From: Opitutus terrae PB90-1
GTDB lineage: Bacteria; Verrucomicrobiota; Verrucomicrobiia; Opitutales; Opitutaceae
NCBI RefSeq assembly: GCF_000019965.1
Contig: NC_010571.1
Coordinates: forward strand, 1,488,001-1,552,000
Length of the DNA stretch: 64,000 nt
Reading direction: 5' to 3'
Shown here piece after piece: positions 24,260 through 31,966 of the stretch. The notes under the pieces were generated by a model. The model saw nothing but the letters and a program-made list of their open reading frames with translations. It was not told the origin of the DNA and did not search any database. Position 1 is the stretch's first letter; every line of letters starts with the position of its first letter. The position numbers and the translations under genes are program-made.

Positions 24260-25252
24260 ATGGCCACGTGTTGTTTTCGCAGCGCGCTCGCGTTCCGGCT
24301 TCAGTCCTTCTGGGAGACGCGGGCCGCATCGGGCCGCGGTCCTGTTCTCCTCAAGGTGCTGCGTTACCTCGACCGGTTTCTTATCGGTGAGCTGCAGCCC
24401 GGCGATACAATCACGCGTGAGGTCACCGAGCGTTATTTCAAGAGCACCGAGCACTTGGCTCCGGGAACCCGGATCAACCGGATGTCGATCCTCCGTCAGT
24501 TCTGCCTCTATCAAAGCCATTTCGATCCTCGCACGTGCATCGTGCACCGGATGTTTTTGCCGCGGCGCAATCGGCCGATGCCGCACATCTACACGGTGGC
24601 CGAGGTCCGCCGGATCATGGCGGCGGCACCGCCGGCCGAACGTTCTCCGGACCCGCTGCGTCCCGTGGTGTTCGCAACCCTCGTCGGGTTCCTCTACGCC
24701 ACCGGCCTGCGCGTTGGCGAGGCGGTGAAGCTCAATCTCGCTGACGTCGATCTGTCACGCCGTCTTCTGCTCATTCGCCAAACCAAGTTCGGCAAGACTC
24801 GCTACGTGCCGCTGGCACCGTGCACCACCAAGCAGCTCGCGGCCTACGTGGCCCAGCGCCGCGCGGCCAGATTCTCGCAGGAGCCGACCGCGCCATTTTT
24901 CCCGTCATCCCTCGGTGGACGCTATCACGTGCCGAGCTTCACGACGGTGTTTCTTCAAGTGTTGCGTCGGTTGGGGCTGCGCGGCCCGCCCGGCCAGCGC
25001 GGGCCGCGCATCCACGACTTGCGGCATTCCTTTGCGGTGTCGCGGCTGATGGCGTGGCACAAGAGCGGCGATAATCTCTTCGCGAAGCTGCCCCTCCTGT
25101 CCACTTACCTCGGGCACAGCACGGTGACCGGGACCGAGATCTATCTGCACGCCACCGCCGAGCTGATGGAGTCGGTGGGCCAGCGTTTTCATGAGCACTT
25201 CGCGGTGCCATCGGCCCGTCTCTTATGTCAGCCCCCGACCTTCCATCTCTGA
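24260..25252 (+). CDS. ritB: RIT tyrosine recombinase B
   Basis: This 330-residue tyrosine recombinase has a full catalytic set: TGLRVGEAVKL (Arg), TKFGKTR (Lys), HDLRHSFAV (His and Arg), LGHSTVTGTEIYLH (His and nucleophile Tyr). The N-terminal 100 residues are helical, as in a core-binding domain. It overlaps ritC by 28 bp, showing translational coupling. The trio acting together on the inverted termini is the accepted model for RIT elements. Confidence 0.9.
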   Translation: MATCCFRSALAFRLQSFWETRAASGRGPVLLKVLRYLDRFLIGELQPGDTITREVTERYFKSTEHLAPGTRINRMSILRQFCLYQSHFDPRTCIVHRMFLPRRNRPMPHIYTVAEVRRIMAAAPPAERSPDPLRPVVFATLVGFLYATGLRVGEAVKLNLADVDLSRRLLLIRQTKFGKTRYVPLAPCTTKQLAAYVAQRRAARFSQEPTAPFFPSSLGGRYHVPSFTTVFLQVLRRLGLRGPPGQRGPRIHDLRHSFAVSRLMAWHKSGDNLFAKLPLLSTYLGHSTVTGTEIYLHATAELMESVGQRFHEHFAVPSARLLCQPPTFHL

Positions 25253-26235
25253 TCCGCGGGTTTTTCGATCAGCATCTCGTGTCCCAGCGCGGACTGAGTG
25301 GCCACACGGTTCTGTCGTATCGCGACACCTTCAAGCTCCTCCTCAAGTTCGCTTCCGACGACTCGGGCAAGCGCGTGACCGAGCTCACCCTGGCCGATCT
25401 CACCGCGGAGTTGGTGCACGGCTTTCTTCGCCATCTCGAAGCGGACCGGCGCAACGGGATCGTCACCCGCAATCTTCGGCTGGCCGCGATCCATTCTTTC
25501 TTCCGCTACCTCGCGATCGTTGATCCCCGGCACCTGACCCACGCCCACACGATCATCGCGGTGCCGTTCAAACGGCGACCGCATCGCGTCGCGCAGTTTC
25601 TGGAGAAGGATGAGGTGCAGGAGATATTTCGTCAGATCGATTCCCGGACGCTGTTCGGTCAGCGCGACGACGCACTCTTACGGATGCTCTACAACACCGG
25701 CATGCGCGCGCAGGAGTTGGTTGACCTCGACGTGCGGCACGTGCGTTTCACTCGACCGTCGAACGTGCTCATCTTCGGCAAGGGCCGCAAGGAGCGCACC
25801 TGCCCGTTGTGGCCCGAGACGGTCGCCGCGCTGAAGAGTTATCTCCAGCCTCGTTCGATCAAGTTCACCGACGCCGTGCCGCTGTTTCTCAACATCGACG
25901 GCAACCGGCTGACGCGCTTCGGCGTTCGCTACATTGTCAGTCACCGCATCAGTGAGGCGGCCCAGCGCTGCCCGACCTTGCTCGCGCGGCGGATCACTCC
26001 GCACACGTGGCGCCACACGACGGCGATGCATTTGCTGCAATCGAACGTCGACCTCGCGATGATCCGTTCCTGGCTCGGGCATGCATCGATCGAGACCACC
26101 AACACCTACGTCGAGATCGATCTTGAGATGAAGCGCAAGGCTCTCGCCTCCGCCGAGAAGATTCTCCCGAAGCCGAAGCACCCGTCGTCATGGCGCGCCA
26201 ACACCGACGTGCTCGCCTGGCTGTCCAGCCTCTAA
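25225..26235 (+). CDS. ritC: RIT tyrosine recombinase C
   Basis: This 336-residue recombinase has an N-terminal SAM-like domain (SQRGLSGHTVLSYRDTFKLLLKF) and a catalytic domain with NTGMRAQELVDL (Arg), GKGRKERT (Lys), HTWRHTTAM, LGHASIETTNTYVEI. It is close to XerC/D-type integrases in size. Its stop codon overlaps the merR stop codon on the other strand (26,232-26,235), so the cargo is packed tightly against the recombinases. Confidence 0.92.
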   Translation: MSAPDLPSLIRGFFDQHLVSQRGLSGHTVLSYRDTFKLLLKFASDDSGKRVTELTLADLTAELVHGFLRHLEADRRNGIVTRNLRLAAIHSFFRYLAIVDPRHLTHAHTIIAVPFKRRPHRVAQFLEKDEVQEIFRQIDSRTLFGQRDDALLRMLYNTGMRAQELVDLDVRHVRFTRPSNVLIFGKGRKERTCPLWPETVAALKSYLQPRSIKFTDAVPLFLNIDGNRLTRFGVRYIVSHRISEAAQRCPTLLARRITPHTWRHTTAMHLLQSNVDLAMIRSWLGHASIETTNTYVEIDLEMKRKALASAEKILPKPKHPSSWRANTDVLAWLSSL

Positions 26236-26636
26236 CCGCGCGCCTTGAACGCGATGGCCCAGAGGGCCGGACACGTCGTTTTCGTGGATCGCCGCCGGCA
26301 CGCCGTGATGAGTTTTCCCAAGGCGCGGTGCAACCGGCGCATCTCCAGCATGCGCCGATCAAGCTCTTGCTGCTTATCCTCCAAGAGACGCTTCACTTCG
26401 GCACACGACTCACCCGGCGAAAACTGCATTTCCATGAGCTCCTTGATCTCGCGCAGGGTGAACCCGAGGTCTTTTGCCGAACGGATAAACCGCAACCGGC
26501 TCAGGGCGTCATCGTCAAAGTCCCGGTAGCCCGATCCCGGCCAGCGATGGGTCGCCGGCAGCAGTTCCATTCGCTCGTAGTAGCGGACGGTCTGGACATT
26601 TACCCCGGCGGCCTTGGCGAGTTCTCCGATCGTCAT
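26232..26636 (-). CDS. merR: MerR-family mercury-responsive regulator
   Basis: This 134-residue regulator has an N-terminal winged helix (MTIGELAKAAGVNVQTVRYYERMELL). The ligand region has three cysteines spaced 35 and 9 residues apart (SC, TAC, TTC), the same spacing as Cys82, Cys117 and Cys126 of the mercury sensor MerR of Tn501. This points to Hg(II) rather than zinc or copper. It is divergent from the transport gene over a 48-bp gap, the standard mer layout, and likely represses and activates that promoter. ATG 26,636 gives the normal N-terminus. Confidence 0.92.
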   Translation of the reverse strand: MTIGELAKAAGVNVQTVRYYERMELLPATHRWPGSGYRDFDDDALSRLRFIRSAKDLGFTLREIKELMEMQFSPGESCAEVKRLLEDKQQELDRRMLEMRRLHRALGKLITACRRRSTKTTCPALWAIAFKARG

Positions 26637-26646
26637 GACATGGCGG

Positions 26647-26678
26647 TTGACCTTATACCATACTACAGGGTGTAAGCT
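26647..26678 (+). promoter_or_regulatory. mer-type promoter with long spacer and MerR operator
   Basis: A TTGACC -35 box (26,647-26,652) and TAAGCT -10 box (26,673-26,678) are separated by 20 bp, the elongated spacing typical of MerR-activated promoters. The spacer holds an imperfect dyad (ACCTTATACC / ACTACAGGGT). The start codon of the transport gene lies only 7 bp after the -10 box, so the message is probably leaderless or nearly so. Confidence 0.75.
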
Positions 26679-26684
26679 GGGCCG

Positions 26685-27275
26685 ATGCAGCCGGTGAAGC
26701 AATCGTGGATTCTGACAGGCGGATTTTTGTCCGCCGTGGCGGCCTCGCTTTGCTGCATCGGACCGCTGGTGGCGGCCGTCGCGGGCGCGGGTAGTTTTGT
26801 CGCCGCAGGCTGGTTTGAGCGTTGGCGGCCGGCTTTTCTCGGCGTCACCGCTGCGCTCCTCGCTCTCGCGTGGGTGTTGACCTTGCGTGCCCGACGTATC
26901 GCCTGCGCGGACGGCACCTGCGCAACGCCGCGAGCAAGTCGTTGGACCCTGGGCGTTCTGATCTTCAGCACAGTAATCGTCGGCGCGGTCGCGATGTTTC
27001 CGCAGCTTGCGCAAACCACCTTCGGCCGCTCTTCGGTCGCAACCTCCGCACCGGCGGATGGCCGCGTGCTGCGCGTGCGTATCCCCTCCATGGACTGCGC
27101 TGCGTGCGCGGTCGGCATTGCCGGCACCCTGCAGCGGGTTCCCGGTATCCGCACGGCGGTCGTCCGCTATGCAACGAAAGAGGCCGAGGTCGTTTACGAT
27201 CCCGCCGTGATTTCTGCGACGACGGTGATCGCCAAGATCGACGCCACGGGCTTCAAGGCCGAGCCGGCCAACTGA
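26685..27275 (+). CDS. Mercuric ion transport protein, MerT-MerP fusion
   Basis: This 196-residue protein joins two mer functions. Residues 1-115 resemble MerT: three hydrophobic helices, the first with the vicinal cysteine pair (ASLCCIGPL), and a cytoplasmic loop with Cys residues (ACADGTCATP). Residues 125-196 are an HMA domain like periplasmic MerP with the metal motif SMDCAACAV. The fusion would collect and import Hg(II). No ribosome site precedes the ATG, in line with the promoter placed 7 bp upstream. Expression should depend on MerR. No mercuric reductase gene follows. Confidence 0.9.
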   Translation: MQPVKQSWILTGGFLSAVAASLCCIGPLVAAVAGAGSFVAAGWFERWRPAFLGVTAALLALAWVLTLRARRIACADGTCATPRASRWTLGVLIFSTVIVGAVAMFPQLAQTTFGRSSVATSAPADGRVLRVRIPSMDCAACAVGIAGTLQRVPGIRTAVVRYATKEAEVVYDPAVISATTVIAKIDATGFKAEPAN

Positions 27276-27280
27276 TCACC

Positions 27281-27769
27281 GTGTCCGATTGTTGCTTAAC
27301 GAAAGGTGACGAGTGCTCGTCCGAGAAGGAGTCGGCTGCCAAGCCGTCCTGCCCGCGCTGCGGGCACGCCGGTCGCCCGGTCTCGACGCTCACGCTCAAG
27401 CACCAAGTTAAGTCCCAGTTTTTGCCGGCCGTAAATGCCGGGGGATTTCACTTCTGCCCCACACCCGACTGCCCGGTCGTCTATTTCAGCGCCGGTGGTT
27501 CAGTTCTCACAACGGGCGACGTTCGCCGTCCGGTCACTCAAAAAGATCCCGCGCAGGCACCGGTGTGTTATTGCTTCGGCTTCACGCCCGCGATGATCCG
27601 TGACGAACTTGCCGCCACAGGAAAATCCACCGTGATCGAACGCATCGCGGCGGAGATGAAGGCTGATTTTTGCGCTTGTGAGATTCGCAATCCCCAAGGC
27701 TCCTGCTGCCTCGGCAACGTGAAAGCTGCCGTCAAGGCCGCCACCGCAGAGCGCGCCGGTCTTGCCTGA
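27281..27769 (+). CDS. CopZ-like iron-sulfur/zinc metallochaperone
   Basis: This 162-residue cysteine-rich protein resembles the N-terminal domain family of archaeal CopZ (BFD-like [2Fe-2S] plus zinc site). It has an N-terminal Cys pair (SDCCLTKGDECS), a zinc-ribbon-like CPRCG with FCPTPDCPVVYF, and a BFD-like CYCFGFTPAMI...CACEIRNPQGSCCLGNVK. Such genes often travel with mercury and copper resistance genes. GTG 27,281 begins 5 bp after the merTP stop. Metal handling is likely; which metal is not decided by sequence. Confidence 0.8.
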   Translation: MSDCCLTKGDECSSEKESAAKPSCPRCGHAGRPVSTLTLKHQVKSQFLPAVNAGGFHFCPTPDCPVVYFSAGGSVLTTGDVRRPVTQKDPAQAPVCYCFGFTPAMIRDELAATGKSTVIERIAAEMKADFCACEIRNPQGSCCLGNVKAAVKAATAERAGLA

Positions 27770-27782
27770 TCGCCGGCCGAGT

Positions 27783-27874
27783 TATGTGCAGCGATTGTGC
27801 TGTCGCGCAGAGTAAAGTGCCTCAGAAAAACGGTAGCGCACTCCACATAGCTCGGCTCGTCACATAACACAACC
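27783..27874 (-). repeat. Right terminal inverted repeat of RIT element
   Basis: This is the inverse partner of 22,783-22,874: perfect over the outer 37 bp (27,838-27,874), with conserved CGCGCAGAG (27,804-27,812) and TATGTGCAGCGAT (27,783-27,795) at matching offsets. Confidence 0.92.
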
Positions 27875-27899
27875 TATGTGCTGCAGCACATAGGTTGTG
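27868..27899. repeat. Perfect 32-bp palindrome at the right RIT junction
   Basis: The palindrome is centred on CTGCAG, with arms CACAACCTATGTGCTG. It begins in the last 7 bp of the right terminal repeat and ends in the 7-bp GGTTGTG that belongs to radC. The 18 bp between (27,875-27,892) are absent from the left end and from the restored radC, so they may be a coupling sequence from the excised circle. Confidence 0.9.
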
Positions 27900-28175
27900 C
27901 ACGCAGATGATCGCCGACGCGCCGGCGACGATCGCAGGACGGAACACTTCCCGCGGATGCACCAACGTGGCCGAAACCGTGCCGGTGCTGATGGCGACCC
28001 GCCCCAGCGGCCTGTTCTTCTGGTTCAGCAGCACCACGTAGAACACCTCGTGCATCGGGTGCGCTTCGAGCGTATCTTTCATGTAGTCGTAGACCGCTTC
28101 CGCGGACGAGAGGGACTTCGCCCCCACTTCAAACAGGGTCGCTTCGTACGTGAGCTTCGCTTCATACACGCGCAT
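27894..28175 (-). pseudogene. radC-like gene, 5' fragment (split by RIT element)
   Basis: This fragment carries the first 94 residues of a RadC JAB-domain protein, from ATG 28,175 to the HN of the JAMM motif: FYVVLLNQKNRPLGRVAISTGTV, then FRPAIVAGASAIICVHN. Past the insertion point the frame reads 23 foreign residues and stops at 27,822. The rest of the gene is at 22,610-22,782. Both halves are otherwise undamaged. RadC-like proteins on mobile elements are of uncertain function; the insertion removes the second metal-binding His and Asp, so any metallo-activity is lost. Confidence 0.92.
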
Positions 28176-28761
28176 GGGACATGCGCCTCGCCGGCTCGGT
28201 CGTGTGTGCGGGAGTGCACCTGATCGACCTCCGCCGGCTGAGGGCGATTCCCGCCCACGCCGAAAGTCAAAGCGCTGCCGAAGCGCCGAGGCGGCTGCTT
28301 CAGCAGCAACGAGGGGGAAGCGCAGGGTGTGCGCGTGGTGGAGGCCGCAGGCACTACCTTGACCGGCGTACAATCGGGAATCCCAGCGGCTGGCAGGGCT
28401 GGAAGGACTCGACCGGAGGGAGCATCGTCGCGGTATTACCGATTGCGGCCGTTGCCCGGTCCGCGGAGTGTTCGCCGTGTTGTGCGGCGAGTGCCCGTAT
28501 GTCAGAGGTTGCCAACAGCCGAGCAAACGATCCTCGACGCCTGCTGAGGGTTCGCCCAAGTAGGGCTGAGCCATGAGCCTTTTCGGCCAGATGGTGCCGA
28601 TTTCCGTCGCGATCCCGGCGATTTACGTCGGTCCCTTTTTGGTGCTGGCGTGCCGCTTTCCCCTTCGGGGAGCCCAAAGCGGGTGAGCCGTTTGCTCCCA
28701 CGTGCTTTTTCGAACAGGGTGCGGGCGCCGTGGCGGTGCCGCCCGTACGGCTCACTCGTTT
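28176..28761. other. Intergenic stretch, no supported gene
   Basis: About 590 bp lie between the radC start and the hydroxylase fusion gene. Frames on both strands are low in family likeness. It must hold the radC promoter and the promoter of the plus-strand fusion gene. A short ATG frame at 28,573 (37 codons) has one hydrophobic stretch but nothing to support it. Confidence 0.45.
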
Positions 28762-30318
28762 ATGCCTCCCCAGAACCGTCCACCCGCCGGTACCGACTCC
28801 GAACACGAGGAGTTCTCGCTCCCGCTCTTCGTCCTCACGGTGCTGGCAACGCTCGCCGGCTTGCTCGCGGGCCTGCGGCTTTTTGCACCCCAGGTGTGGG
28901 CGCAGCAGTTTCTGGCGCCGGTCTCCCACGGGATCGTGGCTTTCCTGGTGATCAGCCTGATCAACTGTTTCATGGAGTATTTCTTCCATCGTTACGTGCT
29001 GCACCTGCCGGCGGTTCCCTTCCTCCGCCGGCTCTACAAGCAGCACACGCTGCATCACGCGCTAACCCGCATCGCGCGCCGCAAAGGCCGCGATGGGCGG
29101 GGGATACTTTTCATCGAAAACAAGTTCCCGATCGTCGAACCGGAGCAGGGCGAGGCGTCGTTTTTCCCATGGTATTCGCTTGCCGTGTTCGCCTTGATTC
29201 TGACGCCGCTGCTGGCGCTGCTGCAGTGGCTGCTGCCGGCGTTCCCCTGGTTCCTCGCCGGTTTCGCGGCGATCGCCGTTTCACTGACGCTCTACGAGCT
29301 GCTGCACGCGATCAATCATTGGCCGTTCGAGCAGTGGGAGCCGCTCATTCAACATCCGCGCTGGGGCCGGTTCTGGCAGCCGGCCTACGGCTTCCATCTG
29401 CGCCACCATGCGGTCACGGACTGCAACGAGTCGATCTCGGGGTTCTTCGGACTGCCGGTGGCTGACTGGGTGTTCGGCACCTGCGTCGTGCCACAAACCG
29501 TCTACGCCGAAGGCGAGGAGTGGTCGGAAGAGAAATTTCGCAGCCCGCATCCACGCTGGATCATCCGGCGGCTCGACGCTTGGGCCGAGCGTGTCGTCCA
29601 GCGTCGGCGGGCGTCGAAGGCGGTCGCGGCTCCGCGGCCGCTCGAGCCCGCGATCGAGGTGTCGGTGGCGCCGGAGCCGCGGGTGTACACGCGCTGGGAG
29701 GAGGCCGCCAACTGGATCACGCACGGGATAGGGTTGGTGCTAAGCGTGGCTGGCCTGACGCTGCTGATCGTGTTCTCCAGCCTGCGCGGCGACGCGTGGC
29801 ACGTGGTGAGTTTCACGGTCTTCGGGCTGACGCTGCTGGCGCTGTACGCGGTCTCCACCATCTATCATCTGCAGCGCAGCGAGCGCGCGAAGTACGTTTT
29901 TCGGAAGCTCGATCACGCCGCGATCTTCCTGCTGATCGCGGGCACGTATACGCCGTTCCTGCTCACGAGTCTGCGCGGCCCCTGGGGCTGGACGCTGTTC
30001 GGGGTGATCTGGGGACTCTGCGGGGCCGGCGCGGTGTTTCAGCTTTTTTTCGGCGAACGGTATCGGCTGACCTCGACGGTGGCCTATCTGTTTGTCGGCT
30101 GGCTCATCGTGGTCGCGCTCGAGCCATTGACCGCCAGCGTGCCGCACGGCGGGCTGTGGCTGCTGTTGGCCGGCGGGCTCTGCTACACGTTTGGGGTGGT
30201 ATTCTACCACTGGCATCGGCTCCGCTTCCACCATGCCGTGTGGCATGCCTTTGTGGTGGGTGGCAGCACGTGTCACGTGCTCGCTGTGCTCCTGTTTCTG
30301 CTTCCTTCGCACGCTTGA
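28762..30318 (+). CDS. Fatty-acid-hydroxylase-like / hemolysin III (PAQR) fusion membrane protein
   Basis: This 518-residue membrane protein joins two families. The N-terminal half (about 1-230) has the histidine boxes of the fatty acid hydroxylase/sterol desaturase superfamily: FFHRYVLH, QHTLHHAL and HLRHHAVTD, set among four hydrophobic segments. After a charged linker (about 235-310) the C-terminal half (about 311-518) is a hemolysin III/PAQR protein: WEEAANWITHGIGLVLS, KLDHAAIFLLIAGTYTPF and HAVWHAFVVGGSTCHVL, with seven hydrophobic helices. A di-iron oxygenase joined to a zinc-dependent PAQR hydrolase-like domain suggests lipid (perhaps sphingolipid-like) modification; the substrate is unknown. 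ATG 28,762 is chosen after 20 unrelated residues. Confidence 0.88.
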   Translation: MPPQNRPPAGTDSEHEEFSLPLFVLTVLATLAGLLAGLRLFAPQVWAQQFLAPVSHGIVAFLVISLINCFMEYFFHRYVLHLPAVPFLRRLYKQHTLHHALTRIARRKGRDGRGILFIENKFPIVEPEQGEASFFPWYSLAVFALILTPLLALLQWLLPAFPWFLAGFAAIAVSLTLYELLHAINHWPFEQWEPLIQHPRWGRFWQPAYGFHLRHHAVTDCNESISGFFGLPVADWVFGTCVVPQTVYAEGEEWSEEKFRSPHPRWIIRRLDAWAERVVQRRRASKAVAAPRPLEPAIEVSVAPEPRVYTRWEEAANWITHGIGLVLSVAGLTLLIVFSSLRGDAWHVVSFTVFGLTLLALYAVSTIYHLQRSERAKYVFRKLDHAAIFLLIAGTYTPFLLTSLRGPWGWTLFGVIWGLCGAGAVFQLFFGERYRLTSTVAYLFVGWLIVVALEPLTASVPHGGLWLLLAGGLCYTFGVVFYHWHRLRFHHAVWHAFVVGGSTCHVLAVLLFLLPSHA

Positions 30319-30567
30319 GGCGAGGCGACGTCGCGGGTTCGGCGTCCGCGGCAGCTCCGCGAAGTGGGGTTTCAAGGCGCGCGGTTCGCGTTTGCCCGCG
30401 AACGGTGACATCCTGCCGGCGATGAAAGCCACCGCCGCAGCCCCGCTCACCGGCCAGAATTCGGTCGCAGCCCGGCGCCTAGACCGTGGCGCGGCGGCGC
30501 CGACGCGCACTCGGCCGTTTCTGCGGCCCGTCCTGCCGATGAGGTCAAGGCTACAAAGGGGCCGCTG

Positions 30568-31023
30568 ATGGATCTCGACCGCTATGGCGGCGCGAGCCGC
30601 TGTCTTCTGCGGCTGCGGGAGAACGACGGCAAGCCGGGGATTTCCGACCAGGCCTTCATCGGCCAGCATCTCGCCCGGCATCCTGAATGGTCACGTCGGC
30701 CCGGCGAGGTGGATCTCGCCACACTCTTCGAATTGGCCCGAGAGCTCGAACTGGCTACCGGCATGGACGCGTATCGGGACTATGCGCGCGTGCTCACCGA
30801 GCATGCAGCGGGTCACAGCGTGCTCGTGGCGACTGAGCGCCCGCCGCAACAAACGGCCGCGGAGCTGAGCCCGCAGCGATATATCACCCTGCTCGAGGCG
30901 ATGGACGAGAATGCCTTCACCTTGTGGTGTCCGTATCCGAGCGGCCAAGCCGACGTGCTCGCGGTTGCTCGCCCGTGGTGGGACCGCTGGCTGTGCCTTG
31001 GCATTGTCCTGCGCCGCGGTTAG
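30568..31023 (+). CDS. Hypothetical protein
   Basis: This 151-residue protein is preceded by a ribosome site (AAAGGGG). It has no membrane segment. It opens RYGGASRCLLRLRENDGKPGISDQAF and closes with hydrophobic strands around a Trp-rich stretch (ARPWWDRWLCLGIVL). The shape is faintly like small peptidase or papain-like hypothetical proteins, but no catalytic triad can be named. It stands alone, 250 bp after the fusion gene. Confidence 0.6.
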   Translation: MDLDRYGGASRCLLRLRENDGKPGISDQAFIGQHLARHPEWSRRPGEVDLATLFELARELELATGMDAYRDYARVLTEHAAGHSVLVATERPPQQTAAELSPQRYITLLEAMDENAFTLWCPYPSGQADVLAVARPWWDRWLCLGIVLRRG

Positions 31024-31294
31024 GCCGAGGGCCGCACGCGTGCGCGGCGACCGCGTGCAGGCGACCGCGTGCAGAGCGAAGGAGATGTCGGCGCAGAGCG
31101 GCCGCTATCACCGCGCCGGCACCTCGACCACGGATGAGCCTGCGCTGCCGCAGCCAAGACTGCCGGAACCGGGTGCTTGACCAGCCCGTTGCTCCTGTTG
31201 CTCCCGCTAAGTGACGATCCGCTTCGTGTTTGGGCGCGACCGGTAGTAACGTGAGCAGCTCGCCGAGCACTTCGGAGAGAAACCAAATCAGCCT

Positions 31295-31564
31295 ATGCGA
31301 GACGACTACCTGCAGAGCGCCCTCACCGTCATCCCGGATGCGACCATCTTGATCAACGTGGTCTCCCGGCGGGTCAAACAGCTTCGCCGCGGCAATCGCC
31401 CGCTCGTCGTATCCTTGGAGAAGCTTTCGGCCGAGGATACGGCCTTGCGCGAAATAGCGGAGGGCAAGATCAGCTACGAGTTGGGCGCGAACGAGGAATC
31501 CCCCCAGGCCTATCGTCGGCCGGGGGCGACGCGTACACCATCGCCTGCGCCGGCCGCCGCCTGA
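31295..31564 (+). CDS. rpoZ: RNA polymerase omega subunit (extra copy)
   Basis: This 89-residue protein matches RpoZ: the conserved block INVVSRRVKQLRRGNRPLV, then LSAEDTALREIAEGKISYEL. Omega binds the beta' subunit and helps RNA polymerase assembly. A chromosome normally has one rpoZ beside gmk or spoT; here it is alone within ICE cargo, so it is probably a paralogue. It may alter RNA polymerase when the element is active, which is inference. The C-terminal 20 residues are Pro/Ala-rich and not conserved. Confidence 0.85.
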   Translation: MRDDYLQSALTVIPDATILINVVSRRVKQLRRGNRPLVVSLEKLSAEDTALREIAEGKISYELGANEESPQAYRRPGATRTPSPAPAAA

Positions 31565-31704
31565 GATTCGGCAGCGGGCACTCGCCCGCATTCTGCCGCT
31601 GACAAGGAGTGAATTACGGCTCGATACGCTTGGTCCCCCAACATCGCCAGACGGCCGGGCTTGATACCGGTTGCGGCCTCGAGTCTTCGGGCGCACCGTG
31701 CCGG

Positions 31705-31956
31705 ATGACGATAACGAACGCGGCTCCCACGAATATTCAAACGACGGAGACGGGCCCGGTCGCACCGGGTGAGCTTTTGCCTGGTCTGGTGATCACCGAC
31801 CGAGCGGCTCGGGAGGAGGTCCAGCACCTGGCATACGGGTTTTGGGAGCAGGAGGGCTGTCCGAGCGACCGGGCACTCGACCACTGGCTGCGCGCTGAGT
31901 CCGACGTGGTGTCTCCGACCCGCCACGACGGCCAACCCACCCGGATTGACGGCTAA
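31705..31956 (+). CDS. DUF2934 domain protein
   Basis: This 83-residue protein contains the DUF2934 signature AREEVQHLAYGFWEQEGCPSDRALDHWLRAE, a short helical unit of unknown function common in soil bacteria. The first 30 residues are unstructured. ATG 31,705 is the first start with sense; the frame upstream is non-conserved. The stop lies 10 bp before the ATG of the next gene. Confidence 0.72.
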   Translation: MTITNAAPTNIQTTETGPVAPGELLPGLVITDRAAREEVQHLAYGFWEQEGCPSDRALDHWLRAESDVVSPTRHDGQPTRIDG

Positions 31957-31966
31957 ATCTATCCCG

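Larger units (their letters stand above)
22783..27899. mobile_element. Recombinase-in-Trio (RIT) element with mercury cargo, inserted in radC
   Basis: Three consecutive tyrosine recombinase genes in one orientation (22,958-26,235) are bounded by 92-bp inverted termini. The first 37 bp are identical in inverse orientation (22,783-22,819 and 27,838-27,874). The 7-bp sequence GGTTGTG is present on both sides of the element (22,783-22,789 and 27,893-27,899), as expected for a tyrosine-recombinase core site. Cargo is merR, a merT-merP fusion and a CopZ-like gene. Removing 22,790-27,899 restores the radC frame exactly. RIT elements are known as a class of three-recombinase elements; passenger genes in them seem uncommon to me. 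Confidence 0.92.

Noticed and set aside
22783-27899. Reading the ends as an IS/Tn3-type transposon with a target duplication
   Set aside because: There is no DDE transposase. A 7-bp identical core at both sides with tyrosine recombinases fits site-specific strand exchange better.
28573-28686. 37-codon ATG frame with a hydrophobic stretch
   Set aside because: No ribosome site or family; the end of the frame is part of a GC-rich hairpin region.
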